Source: Actinophytocola sp035634895 (GTDB lineage Bacteria; Actinomycetota; Actinomycetes; Mycobacteriales; Pseudonocardiaceae). From it: a DNA stretch of 64,000 nt. Both the position numbers and the translations under genes were made by a program. Under the pieces are notes generated by a model, which saw nothing but the letters and a program-made list of their open reading frames with translations, searched no databases and had not been told where the DNA came from. Below, piece by piece: positions 50,892 to 59,660 of this stretch. Every line of letters begins with the position of its first letter. The stretch's first letter is position 1. The stretch spans positions 31,376 to 95,375 of the forward strand of contig NZ_DASQCC010000085.1 in NCBI RefSeq assembly GCF_035634895.1, written 5' to 3'.

Positions 50892-51905
50892 TTACCTCTC
50901 GTACAGACGTGCGCCGGGCAGGTAGCCGACGGTGTCCTCGGTCCGGCGGACCGGGCTGCGCGGCAGGGGCGGCGCCGAGGTGGGCGCCCAGCCGACACGC
51001 AGGATCAGGTGGGGGTACGCGGCGCCGTCGAGCACCTGGTCGCGGATCGTCGCGCGCGTGTCGGCGACCTCCAGCGGCTGGGAGAGCGTGCAGGTGGCGA
51101 GGCCGAGGTCGGTGGCGGCCAGCAGCGCGGCACTCGCCGCCTCGCCGGCGCGCAGGACGGACAGCGGGTTCTCCTCGAGCGACGCGACCACGAGCAACTG
51201 GCCACCGTCCTGCTCGTCGCGGCCCGTCGACGCGTTGCCGAGCGACCCGCCGGGGAAGGCGCGCATGGCGGTGTCGTCGTGCCACGTCGGTCCCGCTGGA
51301 CCGCTGGCGGTGAGGATGCCGTCCTGGGCGGCGAAGCTGCTCCTGCTCCACGCCGCCAGCTCGAACTGGTAGCCGGGATCGTCCGCCTGCTGGCGTGCGG
51401 CGGTCCCGATGGCGCGGGTCAGCTGCCAGCGACTGGCGCTGTCGGTGACCGGCACCAGGAGGGCGCCAGCCTCTCCGGCCCGGCGCACCAGCAGGTCGAG
51501 GTGCTCGGCCGGTACCTCCCACGAGGTGAAGCGCCGGCGGTCGGTGCGCCGGTGCGAGATCGCGCCGGCGAGTGCGATGTCCTCCTCGGTGGGGAGGTAC
51601 GCGCGTGTCTCGACCACGGCCAGCAAGTCTGGGTCGTGCTCGTTGGGCAGGTGACGCACGACCGCCTGCCAGCCCAGCGCCGCGAACGCCACCCGAAGGT
51701 GGTGCAGCGCCGCACCGCAGCTGAGCAGCAGGTCCCGGCCCTCCGGGTCGGTCGCGGCCAGCCCGCGGGTGCGGTCGGCCATCAGGTGTACCGAGTCGTC
51801 ACCGACCAGCCAGCGCCACGGCTGGGTGTTGTGCACCGATGGCGCACGGTTGGCGACCCCGATCGCCGCGAGCACGGTGGGGCGGTCCGGTGTCGTGACT
51901 GTCAT
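50892..51905 (-). CDS. Acg-like nitroreductase family protein (1)
   Basis: A 337-residue protein with the signature RAPSVHNTQPWRW near the N-terminus, LSCGAALHHLRVAFAALGW, and a C-terminal nitroreductase fold (LRAGEAASAALLAATDLGLATCTLSQPLEV). It resembles Acg (Rv2032) and the DosR-regulon nitroreductase group, which have a lid over the FMN site and may store rather than use flavin. It is first in a leftward operon with gap; a DevR-like site is 35 bp upstream. Confidence 0.92.
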   Translation of the reverse strand: MTVTTPDRPTVLAAIGVANRAPSVHNTQPWRWLVGDDSVHLMADRTRGLAATDPEGRDLLLSCGAALHHLRVAFAALGWQAVVRHLPNEHDPDLLAVVETRAYLPTEEDIALAGAISHRRTDRRRFTSWEVPAEHLDLLVRRAGEAGALLVPVTDSASRWQLTRAIGTAARQQADDPGYQFELAAWSRSSFAAQDGILTASGPAGPTWHDDTAMRAFPGGSLGNASTGRDEQDGGQLLVVASLEENPLSVLRAGEAASAALLAATDLGLATCTLSQPLEVADTRATIRDQVLDGAAYPHLILRVGWAPTSAPPLPRSPVRRTEDTVGYLPGARLYER

Positions 51906-51939
51906 ACCCCCACGGTCGTCCGGCCGGTGCCGTCGCGGC

Positions 51940-51955
51940 AGGGCTCAAGTTCCCT
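51940..51955. promoter_or_regulatory. DevR-box-like site, near-palindromic
   Basis: AGGGCTCAAGTTCCCT (reverse strand GGGAA-CTTG-AGCCC) keeps the CTTG centre seen in other sites but has two changes in the arms. It serves the nitroreductase-gap operon leftward and may serve the DUF1918 operon rightward. Confidence 0.5.
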
Positions 51956-52061
51956 CCTGTGAGCGACGTAGGGCCCCGCGATGGAGGACCTCCTTCTCTG
52001 CCGGACCCCGCCGCCAAGGCCGGAGCATGGGGACAACGAGGTTTCGGTGAAAGGACGAGTG

Positions 52062-52331
52062 ATGAACGCCAAACCGGGTGACTGGCTGATCGTCGAGATC
52101 GCCGGGACCGACAACGCCACCCGGCGCGCCAAGATCCTGGAGGTCGGCTCTCCGGACGGCGCGCCGCCGTTCAAGGTGCGGTGGCTGGACACCGACCGCG
52201 AGGGTCTGCTGTTCCCCGGCGTGGACGCGCGGGTACTGACGCGCGAGGAGCTCGACGCGCTCGACACGCTGACGGCCGAGCGAGCCACGGTCGTGCAGCG
52301 GCACATCGCACACCGGCGGGGGACGTCATGA
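52062..52331 (+). CDS. DUF1918 protein
   Basis: An 89-residue protein. The ATG at 52062 is chosen (MNAKPGDWLIVE is the usual family N-terminus). It has the typical ILEVGSPDGAPPFKVRWLDTDREGLLFPGVDARVL beta-barrel region. A short C-terminal helix is added. DUF1918 proteins are small SH3-like proteins of unknown function, common in actinobacteria and in DosR-type regulons. The stop overlaps the next gene's ATG. Confidence 0.9.
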   Translation: MNAKPGDWLIVEIAGTDNATRRAKILEVGSPDGAPPFKVRWLDTDREGLLFPGVDARVLTREELDALDTLTAERATVVQRHIAHRRGTS

Positions 52332-52936
52332 CCGCTTCGCCACCGTCGCGGACGCTGCGGCTGGCCCGGCTGCTGCGGCCCGCGGGGAACCCACTGGCCC
52401 GCGGGACCGACCGGGCCGAGGCCGCGGTCGTGGTCCTGTCCGTGCTGCTGGCCATGGTGCTGGTGCCGGTCATGCTGACCCTCGGCTCGGTGACCTACTC
52501 GAACCTCGTCGAACAGAGCGCGCGGCAGTCCAGAGGCCGGCACGAGACTGTCGCGGTCCTCACCCAGGACGCGCCGGGGACGAGCGTCGGCACCCGCGGC
52601 GAGACGGTCAGCGGGAAGGCGAAGGTACCCGCCCGGTGGCGGCTGCCGGACGGAACGACCCGTACCGGTCTGGTCGAGGCCGACGACGGCAGCAAGGCCG
52701 GCGCCGAGGTCTCGGTGTGGCTGGACCAGTCGGGTAGGCCGGCGCGGCCCCCGATGTCCACGGTGGACTTCGTCGGTGCCGGCGTGCTGGTGGCCCTGTT
52801 CGGCTGGTTGACCACCGTCGGGCTGCTCGCTCTCGGCTGCTGGGGCCTGCACCGCGTGCTCGACCGGCGCCGCTACCGGGACTGGGACGCCGAGTGGACC
52901 CGGATCGAACCGGACTGGCATGACCAGTCCCGCTGA
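52328..52936 (+). CDS. Rv1733c-like membrane protein
   Basis: A 202-residue protein with two transmembrane helices (AAVVVLSVLLAMVLVPVMLTLG and FVGAGVLVALFGWLTTVGLLALGCW) flanking an extracytoplasmic domain that includes RETVAVLTQDAP-type and VPARWRLPDGTTRTGLVEA segments. The layout RAEAAVVVL...ARWxxPDGTxRTGxV matches the Rv1733c family, a DosR-regulon antigen. Function unknown. Confidence 0.85.
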   Translation: MTASPPSRTLRLARLLRPAGNPLARGTDRAEAAVVVLSVLLAMVLVPVMLTLGSVTYSNLVEQSARQSRGRHETVAVLTQDAPGTSVGTRGETVSGKAKVPARWRLPDGTTRTGLVEADDGSKAGAEVSVWLDQSGRPARPPMSTVDFVGAGVLVALFGWLTTVGLLALGCWGLHRVLDRRRYRDWDAEWTRIEPDWHDQSR

Positions 52937-53011
52937 GCGCCATCGGCGCCCCGGGCCACCGACCGGCCACGAACAGCCGTCGTCCCGCATGAACGTCCGA
53001 GGAGTTGTCCG

Positions 53012-53995
53012 ATGAGCATCACCGACACCGTGATCGAACAGGCCCTTCTGGCCGCGGTCCGTGCACCCTCGGTGCACAACACGCAGCCGTGGCGGTTCGT
53101 GGTCGCCGCGCCCTTCGTCGAGGTGCACCTCGACCGGGAACGGGTGCTGCCGGTGGTGGACCCCGCGGCGCGGGAGGCCAGGATCTCCTGCGGTGCCGCG
53201 GTGTTCAACCTGTGGCTCGCGGTCCGGGCCGCCGGGCGCGGCGCGGTGGTCGACCTGCTGCCCGACCCCGACCGGCCGGACCTGCTCGCGGTCCTGCGCA
53301 TGGCAGGCGTTCGGCCGGCCACTCCGGAGGAGTCGACGCTCGCGCACACCGTCGCGCGCCGGGCGACCAACCGCCGGCCGTTCACCGACCGTCCTGTGCC
53401 GCCGCCGCACCGGGCCGCGCTGGTGCGTGCCGCCGAGGCGGAGCATGCTCACCTGATCCTGCTGGACACCCCGAAGCGGCTCGACACGCTCGCGACGCTG
53501 CTGCGCCGTGCCGACCACCTCCAGGTGGAGGACCCGGCGTTCCAGCGCGAGCTGCGTGCGTGGACCGAGCCCGACGCGGCCGGCGGCGACCGGACCGAGG
53601 ACGGGGTGCCGCGTTCCGCGGGTGGGCCGCGCCCCAGCGTCGGCTCACTGCTGGTGCCACGACAGTTCCACGAGGACGCCACCGCGGAGCGGCCGTTCGA
53701 GCAGGACCCGTTCGTCGTGGTCCTCACCACTCACGGCGACACCGCTCGAGACCACCTCCACGCGGGGCTCGCCATGCAGCGTGTGCTGCTGTCCGCGACC
53801 GTGCTCGGCCTGAGCGCGTCGTTCCTGTCCCAGCCGGTCGAGGTGCCGCACACGCGAGCCGCGCTGCGCGCACTGCTGGACGTGCCGGGACAGCCGCAGA
53901 CCGTGCTGCGCATCGGCTACGGCCACCCGGTGGCCACGACCCCCCGCCGCCCGGTGGCCGCCGTCACCACCATGCGGGCGGAGGTGCCGTCATGA
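53012..53995 (+). CDS. Acg-like nitroreductase family protein (2)
   Basis: A 327-residue protein with VRAPSVHNTQPWRF, ISCGAAVFNLWLAVRAAG, NRRPFTDRPVP and a C-terminal HLHAGLAMQRVLLSATVLGLSASFLSQPVEV. GAGGAG precedes ATG 53012. It is the same family as the genes at 50892 and 53992, and overlaps the latter by 4 bp. Confidence 0.92.
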   Translation: MSITDTVIEQALLAAVRAPSVHNTQPWRFVVAAPFVEVHLDRERVLPVVDPAAREARISCGAAVFNLWLAVRAAGRGAVVDLLPDPDRPDLLAVLRMAGVRPATPEESTLAHTVARRATNRRPFTDRPVPPPHRAALVRAAEAEHAHLILLDTPKRLDTLATLLRRADHLQVEDPAFQRELRAWTEPDAAGGDRTEDGVPRSAGGPRPSVGSLLVPRQFHEDATAERPFEQDPFVVVLTTHGDTARDHLHAGLAMQRVLLSATVLGLSASFLSQPVEVPHTRAALRALLDVPGQPQTVLRIGYGHPVATTPRRPVAAVTTMRAEVPS

Positions 53996-54948
53996 CACTC
54001 CCCGAGCCGACCCCGACGTCGAACTCCGGTGCGGCGCGACAGTGGACGGCGGGTGAGAAGCACCTGATCACCGGGGCGGCCGCGCTGGCGCCGTCGGTGC
54101 ACAACACGCAGCCGTGGGTGCTGGAGTTCCACGACGAGCACATCTCGCTGTACGAGCGGCTCGACCGGGCACTGCCGCACCACGACCCGGTCGGCCGGGA
54201 CCGGCTGATCTCCTGCGGTGCGGCCGTCGAGAACGCGGTGTCGGCCATGCGGATCCTCGGCTGGCTGCCGGCGGTGCGGCTGCGCCACGACCCCGCCCAC
54301 CCGGACGAGGTCGCACGGATCACCGTCACCGGCCGGGCCGAACCGTCTGATGTGGAACGGCACCGTCACCGGGCGATCTCGGCCCGGCACAGCCACCGCG
54401 GGCCGTTCGCGGGGCGAGCGATGGAGAACGACCTGCGACGGGAGCTCCTCGGCGCGCACACGGTCGACGGCGTCGGGCTGCGCGCGCTGGCCGATCCCGA
54501 GGAGGTCGCCGCACTGGCCAGGCTGGTGAGCCACAGCGCCCTCGTGCTGCGTGCCGACCACGCCTACCAGCGCGAGCTGACGGCGTGGACCGCGCCGGTC
54601 CGGGAGCCGATGCCGGGTGCCGGGGTGTCGTCGGCGACCCGTCGCGTGTCGACACTGCCGTGGGCCGGCCTGGTCCGGCGGACGACCGCGATACCGGACA
54701 TCGGGTTCCTCGCCGACCGGCTGAGCCGGGAGTTCCTCGTGCTCGTCGAGACCCCGGACGACGGCCGGCACGACCACGTCCGCGCCGGCATGGCCGCCGA
54801 ACAGGTCTGGCTGGCCGCGGTGGACGCCGGCCTCGCCGGCTCGCTGCTCACCCAGCCGTTCCAACTGCCCGAGGTCCGCGCAGGACTCGTGGAGAAACTC
54901 GCCCTGAGCGGATTCCCGCAGCTTCTGCTCCGCTTCGGGTACCTGTGA
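53992..54948 (+). CDS. Acg-like nitroreductase family protein (3)
   Basis: A 318-residue protein starting at ATG 53992. It has LAPSVHNTQPWVLEF, ISCGAAVENAVSAMRILGW, SHRGPFAGR and VRAGMAAEQVWLAAVDAGLAGSLLTQPFQL. It is a more diverged third paralogue, translated in the same operon as copy 2 and followed after 12 bp by a universal stress protein gene. Confidence 0.92.
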   Translation: MTLPEPTPTSNSGAARQWTAGEKHLITGAAALAPSVHNTQPWVLEFHDEHISLYERLDRALPHHDPVGRDRLISCGAAVENAVSAMRILGWLPAVRLRHDPAHPDEVARITVTGRAEPSDVERHRHRAISARHSHRGPFAGRAMENDLRRELLGAHTVDGVGLRALADPEEVAALARLVSHSALVLRADHAYQRELTAWTAPVREPMPGAGVSSATRRVSTLPWAGLVRRTTAIPDIGFLADRLSREFLVLVETPDDGRHDHVRAGMAAEQVWLAAVDAGLAGSLLTQPFQLPEVRAGLVEKLALSGFPQLLLRFGYL

Positions 54949-54960
54949 GGAGAGAAGATC

Positions 54961-55896
54961 ATGACATACACCAACGAGAGTGAGCGCCCTGCCGAGCGAA
55001 GCTCGCAGAGCGAGAACAGCGTCGTCGTCGGCGTCGACGGTTCGGCTTCCGCACTGCACGCCGTCCGCTGGGCGGCGCGGGAGGCCGAGCGCCGTGGCGC
55101 CCCGCTGCGGCTGGTCAACGTCTGCCACCTGATGCCGGTGCGGCACCCGAGGCAGATCTCGCCACCGGCGGACTACCAGACGGCCGTGATGGAGCAGGGC
55201 CGGCACTGGCTGGCCGAGGCGAGTGCGGCCGCGCAGCGCGCCGTGCCCGGTCTGGCGGTGGTCACGGACCTGCGCTCGGGGATCGCCGCCGACGTGCTGG
55301 TCGCCGAGTCGCGGACCGCGCAGCTGATGGTGCTCGGCTCCCGGGGACTGGGCGGGTTCACGTCGCTGCTCGTCGGTTCCGTCGCGGTGGCCCTGTCCGC
55401 GCACGGGCAGTGCCCGGTCGTGGTGATGCACGCGGCCACTCAGGACGGCGTCCCGCCGGAGGACGACCCGGTCGTGGTCGGTGTCGACGGTTCGGAACTG
55501 AGCGACGCCGCGCTGACGTTCGCGTTCGAGGCCGCGGCGGCCCGCGGCGTCCCGCTCGTCGCGGTGCACACCTGGCTGGACGTGAACGCGGCCGGCGCGT
55601 GGGCGGTGCTGCCGGGGACGATCGACTGGACCTGGTTGCAGCAGGAGGAGGAGAAGCTGCTGGACGAGCGGCTCGTCGCGTGGCGGGACAAGTTCCCGGG
55701 CGTCGAGGTGCGGCCGCTGGTGGTCAGGGACCGCCCCGACCGCGCGCTGCTCGAGCACGCGGCCGGTGCGCAGCTGATCGTCGTCGGCACCCGTGGCCGC
55801 GGCACGCTCACCGGCATGGGCCTCGGCTCGGTCAGCCAGACCCTCCTGCACCACGCCGAATGCCCCGTCGCGGTGGCACGAACGGACCGGACATGA
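54961..55896 (+). CDS. tandem universal stress protein (2)
   Basis: A 311-residue two-domain Usp with a Ser/Glu-rich 19-residue leader. Both domains have VVVGVDGS and the ATP-binding pattern (LGSRGLGGFTSLLVGSVA; VGTRGRGTLTGMGLGSVS). GAGGAGAG precedes the ATG. It overlaps the following Usp gene by 4 bp. Confidence 0.94.
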   Translation: MTYTNESERPAERSSQSENSVVVGVDGSASALHAVRWAAREAERRGAPLRLVNVCHLMPVRHPRQISPPADYQTAVMEQGRHWLAEASAAAQRAVPGLAVVTDLRSGIAADVLVAESRTAQLMVLGSRGLGGFTSLLVGSVAVALSAHGQCPVVVMHAATQDGVPPEDDPVVVGVDGSELSDAALTFAFEAAAARGVPLVAVHTWLDVNAAGAWAVLPGTIDWTWLQQEEEKLLDERLVAWRDKFPGVEVRPLVVRDRPDRALLEHAAGAQLIVVGTRGRGTLTGMGLGSVSQTLLHHAECPVAVARTDRT

Positions 55897-56732
55897 ACAC
55901 CAGGTCCCGACGAGTCGTCGCCGGCGTGTCCACAGCGGACAGTCGTGCGCTGGTGCGCTGGGCGGCCGCGGAAGCGGCCACCCAGCACGCAGAGCTACAG
56001 CTGGTGACCGCCCGGCCCATGCCGGCCGCGCCCGACCGGTACATCCCGAACGACATCGCGGCCGCGCATCGCGTCGCGGCCGTGCGGATGCTCGCGGAGC
56101 TGGCGCAGGACGTGGCGGCGGGCTGGCCGGAGCTGGCAGTCACCACGGAGGTGGTCTCCGGTCCACCGGCGGCGGTACTGCGTGCCGCGGCGGACGGCGC
56201 GGACCTGCTGGTCGTCGGCGCGGACGACGCAAGCCCGTTCACCGAGGCCATCAGTGGCTCGGTCCCGGGCGACCTGCTGGCCTCCGCGCCGTGCCCGCTC
56301 GCGGTGGTGCCACGGCGGGAGTGGACGACGCCAGCGTCCGCCCCCGTCGTGGTGGCCTTCGACGAGTCCCCGGTGTCCCAGGCCGCGCTCACCTACGGGT
56401 ACGCCGCGGCGCACCGCACCGGCAGACCGCTGACGATCGTGAGCTGTGTCACCGCGGACTACCCGGGCCGGTCCGCCGCGACCCGGCTCCACATCGCGTT
56501 CGCCGCGCTGTACCCGGACGTCGAGGTCTCCACCGAGGTCACGACCGACGACCCGCGGCACGTCCTCGTCGCCGCGTCCCGCCGGGCCTCGATGCTGGTG
56601 CTGGGATCTCGTGGCCGGGGCCGGCTCGCGTCGGGCCTGTTCGGCTCGATCGGCCGCCACCTCATCCGTCGCAGCGCGTGCCCCGTCGTGGTCGCGCGCA
56701 CCCAACCGGCGGCGGTCGCCCTGTCCTCGTAA
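55893..56732 (+). CDS. divergent tandem universal stress protein (3)
   Basis: A 279-residue two-domain Usp-like protein. The first domain starts VVAGVSTADS, lacking the GVDGS Asp loop, and its phosphate loop (VVGADDASPFTEAISGSV) lacks the G-2x-G-9x-G-S pattern, so it probably does not bind ATP. The second domain has VVVAFDES and an intact LGSRGRGRLASGLFGSIG. It looks like a pseudo-Usp/Usp fusion, perhaps a partner of its two neighbours. Confidence 0.88.
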   Translation: MNTRSRRVVAGVSTADSRALVRWAAAEAATQHAELQLVTARPMPAAPDRYIPNDIAAAHRVAAVRMLAELAQDVAAGWPELAVTTEVVSGPPAAVLRAAADGADLLVVGADDASPFTEAISGSVPGDLLASAPCPLAVVPRREWTTPASAPVVVAFDESPVSQAALTYGYAAAHRTGRPLTIVSCVTADYPGRSAATRLHIAFAALYPDVEVSTEVTTDDPRHVLVAASRRASMLVLGSRGRGRLASGLFGSIGRHLIRRSACPVVVARTQPAAVALSS

Positions 56733-56742
56733 GGAGAGACCC

Positions 56743-57633
56743 ATGACGTCACATCGGAAACCGGTCGTCGTCGGTGTCGACGGCTCGGCAACGGCACTGC
56801 ACGCGGTCCGCTGGGCGGCGGAACGCGCCCGCCGCGACGGACTCCCGCTGCACATGGTCCACGCCTACCACCTTCCGCTCGGGCACCCGTCCGGGGTGAC
56901 CGAGGAGGCGTCGGTACTGGAGACGCTGCGCCAGGACGGCCACCGCTGGTTGGCGGAGGCCCGTGACGTGGCGGGCGTGGCCGCGCCCGGGCTGGCCGTC
57001 CGGACCGAGCTGGCCGCCGTGCCCCCGATGACCATGCTGCTGCGCGAGTCCGAGAACGCGTCGGTGCTGGTGCTCGGCAGCCGGGGGCGCACCGTCCTCG
57101 GCGACGTGCTGACGGGCTCGACCGCGCTCGCGCTGACCAGCCACGCGCACTGCCCGGTCGTACTGGTGCGTGACGGCACCGACGGGTCGCCCAGGACCGG
57201 TCCGGTCGTGGTCGGTGTGGACGGAACGCAGGCCAGTGAGGCCGCCGTCGCGTTCGCGTTCGCCGAGGCGGCGGCCGCGAACGCCCCGCTCGTGGCACTG
57301 CACGCCTACACGGAGTCGGTGCTCGAGACCGCGCTGGCCGGCAACAACGCGCCGCTGGACTGGACACTGCAACGCCAGGTCGCCGACCGGACGCTCGCCG
57401 AGCGACTCGCCGGCTGGCAGGAGAAGTACCCGCAGGTGCGCGTCGAACGCGAGGCCGTGCACGACCGGCCGACGCGGGCCCTGCGGCGCTGCGCCCGGAC
57501 CGCTCGGCTCATGGTCGTCGGCCGGCACGGCCGTGGCGGGTTCCGCGACCTGGTCCTCGGCTCGACCGGCCAGCACCTGGTCCACCACGCCGACTGTCCC
57601 GTGGCCGTGGTGCGCACGGAGAACCCCGACTAG
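56743..57633 (+). CDS. tandem universal stress protein (4)
   Basis: A 296-residue two-domain Usp (VVVGVDGSATALHAVRWAAE, LGSRGRTVLGDVLTGSTA; VVVGVDGTQASEAAVAFAF, VGRHGRGGFRDLVLGSTG). AAGGAGAG precedes ATG 56743. The operon continues 15 bp later with a CBS protein. Confidence 0.94.
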   Translation: MTSHRKPVVVGVDGSATALHAVRWAAERARRDGLPLHMVHAYHLPLGHPSGVTEEASVLETLRQDGHRWLAEARDVAGVAAPGLAVRTELAAVPPMTMLLRESENASVLVLGSRGRTVLGDVLTGSTALALTSHAHCPVVLVRDGTDGSPRTGPVVVGVDGTQASEAAVAFAFAEAAAANAPLVALHAYTESVLETALAGNNAPLDWTLQRQVADRTLAERLAGWQEKYPQVRVEREAVHDRPTRALRRCARTARLMVVGRHGRGGFRDLVLGSTGQHLVHHADCPVAVVRTENPD

Positions 57634-57648
57634 CAAGGAGGACCGACC

Positions 57649-58230
57649 ATGCGCGCACGAGACATCATGAGCCGGCCGGTGGTCAGCGTCGATGTGCACA
57701 GCACCGTCCGGGACGCCGTCACGGCCCTCACCGAACACGGCTTCGCGGCCGTGCCCGTGCTCGACGACGGTGACCGGGTCGTCGGCATCTTCAGCGAGTC
57801 CGACGGCCTGCGTGCCGGGCACAGGCACGGGGACGCGGTGACCACCGCCATGGCCGCACCGGTCGAGGTGACCACACCGGACGCGGACGTCGCGGTCATC
57901 GCGGAGCGGATGCTGGCCGGCCGGCTGCGGTCGCTGCCGGTGGTCGAGGAGGGCCTGCTGGTCGGCATCGTCGCCCGCCGCGACCTGCTGCGCACCATGG
58001 TCAGGACCGACGACGTGATCGCCGCGAACGTGCGTGCCCTGCTCGACCAGTACGCCGGCAGCCGCAGGCACTGGGAGGTCGAGGCGGTCGACGGCCACAT
58101 CACCGTCACGGGTGACTTCGCCGACACCGCGGAGAAGTCCCTCGTCGCAGCGCTGGTCCGCACCGTCGGCGGCGTCTGCGCCGTCACCCTTGCGGTGCAG
58201 CTGCCGGCCCAGGTCGGTTGGGACGACTGA
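57649..58230 (+). CDS. CBS-pair protein (6)
   Basis: A 193-residue protein with AAGGAGG upstream. CBS units are ARDIMSRPVVSVDVHSTVRDAVTAL...AVPVLDDGDRVVGIFSESD and VEVTTPDADVAVIAERML...LPVVEEGLLVGIVARRDLL. The tail is a reduced BON-like region (WEVEAVDGHITVTGDF). It is the last gene of the long nitroreductase-Usp operon, ending at a hairpin. Confidence 0.9.
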   Translation: MRARDIMSRPVVSVDVHSTVRDAVTALTEHGFAAVPVLDDGDRVVGIFSESDGLRAGHRHGDAVTTAMAAPVEVTTPDADVAVIAERMLAGRLRSLPVVEEGLLVGIVARRDLLRTMVRTDDVIAANVRALLDQYAGSRRHWEVEAVDGHITVTGDFADTAEKSLVAALVRTVGGVCAVTLAVQLPAQVGWDD

Positions 58231-58254
58231 ACATGACGACGCGGCCCGCCGGTA

Positions 58255-58301
58255 CGAAGGAGGACGCTCCCGCACGCTGGGCGTGACGAGAGCGTCCTTC
58301 G
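58255..58301 (+). terminator. hairpin after the Usp/CBS operon
   Basis: AGGACGCTC (58261-58269) pairs with GAGCGTCCT (58290-58298), extended by CGA/TCG across a 3-base bulge. It lies 25 bp after the CBS stop and before the convergent small gene. Confidence 0.65.
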
Positions 58302-58325
58302 CTGTTCGGCCGCGGTCGCGGGGGG

Positions 58326-58559
58326 TCAGCGGCGCGCCATGGTCGGCACGAAGGCGAGAGCCTCGGCCAGGTCGACGTGGCGCTCGAACCACTGGGTGAG
58401 CTGGGCGAGTCCGTCGCGGTAGCGGCGGAGGTGGTGGTCGCAGAACGCCAGCTCGCCGCCGTCACGCAGGACGGCGAGGACGGTGGCCTGGCCGGGACAG
58501 CGGTCGCGGCGGTCGTTCGCGTCGAACAGGGCGGCGGTGCGCACGTCGGTGGCGATCAT
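58326..58559 (-). CDS. small DUF7455-like zinc-binding protein
   Basis: A 77-residue protein with AAGGAGG before ATG 58559. It contains RRDRCPGQATVLAVLRDGGELAFCDHHLRRY, close to the actinobacterial DUF7455 pattern DRCDRC...L.FC.HH. One Cys of the usual first pair is Arg18; Cys21, Cys40, His42 and His43 remain. Function unknown. It is divergent from Usp 5 across a DevR-like site. Confidence 0.82.
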   Translation of the reverse strand: MIATDVRTAALFDANDRRDRCPGQATVLAVLRDGGELAFCDHHLRRYRDGLAQLTQWFERHVDLAEALAFVPTMARR

Positions 58560-58681
58560 GACAACCCCTCCTTCCGGAAGACTCTCCGACTCTTCCGTGC
58601 CGAAGGTGCCCGGCCCACGGTCGTTGGCCGCCGATGTCCGGGACGTTCGACCCGGGCTCGCGCCGTGGTCACCGCACGCGA

Positions 58682-58695
58682 TGGACCAAGGTCCC
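58682..58695. promoter_or_regulatory. DevR-box-like site
   Basis: The reverse strand reads GGGAC-CTTG-GTCCA, one mismatch from a perfect palindrome. It lies 123 bp from the small DUF7455-like start and 87 bp before the Usp start. A second half-site GGGGACC follows at 58703. Confidence 0.6.
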
Positions 58696-58741
58696 GCCAG
58701 GTGGGGACCTCCGCCAGCGGTCGGCTGCCCGAACCTTCGTT

Positions 58742-58766
58742 AGTTTCGTTGGTAGACAACGAAACT
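58742..58766. promoter_or_regulatory. perfect 10-bp inverted repeat before the Usp gene
   Basis: AGTTTCGTTG-GTAGA-CAACGAAACT, only 15 bp before ATG 58782. It is AT-richer than its surroundings and does not resemble the DevR sites. A TetR-type operator or a 5'-leader hairpin close to the ribosome site (GAGGGAGG, 58767-58774) is possible. Confidence 0.6.
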
Positions 58767-58781
58767 GAGGGAGGTTCGGTC

Positions 58782-59660
58782 ATGGCGCATCCGATCGTGG
58801 TCGGGGTGGACGGCTCACCGTCGGCGCTCGACGCCGTTCGCTGGGCGGCCCGGGAGGCCGTGCGCCGCAAGCTCCTGCTGCGGCTGGTGCACGTGTACTC
58901 GACTCCGGTCGGGCTGCCCGGGGGCATCATCGAGCCCGCCGTCGTCGAGAAGGCGCTGCGCGTCCAGGGCCGGCGATGGCTGGACGACGCGGCCCAGGTG
59001 GCCAGCGAGGTGTCCCCCGCGCTGAAGCCCGCACTCGTTCTGGTCGCGGCGTCCGTCGTGCCGGCCATGATCAAGGAGTCGGTGACGGGCTCGCTGCTCG
59101 TGCTGGGCACCCGGGGGCTCGGCGGGTTCACCGAGCTGATGATCGGTTCCACCGCGGTGCTGCTCGCCGGGCGTGCGCACTGCCCGCTGGTCGTCGTCCG
59201 CGGTGACGAACCCGAGCACGGTCCCGTGGTGGTCGGCGTCGACGGCCTGCCCACCAGCGAGGAGGCCGTCGCGTTCGCGTTCGCCGAGGCTTCCGCCCAC
59301 GGCGCGGACCTGGTCGCCGTGCACACCTGGGCCGACCCGGTGATCGACACGATCCTGCTCGGCCACCCGGAACCGCTCGACTTCGAGCCCGCGCAGCAGC
59401 GTGCCTACGAGACGCTCGCCGAACGGCTGGCGGGTTGGCAGGAGAAGTACCCGGACGTGCACGTCATCCGTGAGGTCGTTCGCGACCACCCGTCACGGGC
59501 ACTGCTGCGCCACGCCGACGGCGCGCGGCTCGTGGTCGTCGGCACCCGTGGCCGCGGCGGCTTCAGCGGCCTGGTGCTCGGCTCGACCGGCCAGCACCTC
59601 CTGCACCACTCGCCCTGCCCGGTCGCCGTCGTCCGCACGGAGCCGGAAAGCCGGGAGTAA
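58782..59660 (+). CDS. tandem universal stress protein (5)
   Basis: A 292-residue two-domain Usp starting at ATG 58782 (IVVGVDGSPSALDAVRWAARE, LGTRGLGGFTELMIGSTA; VVVGVDGLPTSEEAVAFAF, VGTRGRGGFSGLVLGSTG). It resembles copies 1 and 4 most. It has its own promoter region with two separate palindromes, unlike the other copies. Confidence 0.94.
   Translation: MAHPIVVGVDGSPSALDAVRWAAREAVRRKLLLRLVHVYSTPVGLPGGIIEPAVVEKALRVQGRRWLDDAAQVASEVSPALKPALVLVAASVVPAMIKESVTGSLLVLGTRGLGGFTELMIGSTAVLLAGRAHCPLVVVRGDEPEHGPVVVGVDGLPTSEEAVAFAFAEASAHGADLVAVHTWADPVIDTILLGHPEPLDFEPAQQRAYETLAERLAGWQEKYPDVHVIREVVRDHPSRALLRHADGARLVVVGTRGRGGFSGLVLGSTGQHLLHHSPCPVAVVRTEPESRE

Noticed and set aside
58742..58766. Palindrome taken as a terminator for the leftward small gene or an upstream transcript
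   Set aside because: It precedes a rightward gene start, lies over 180 bp upstream of the leftward gene's own start, and has no T-tract; an operator or leader structure fits better.
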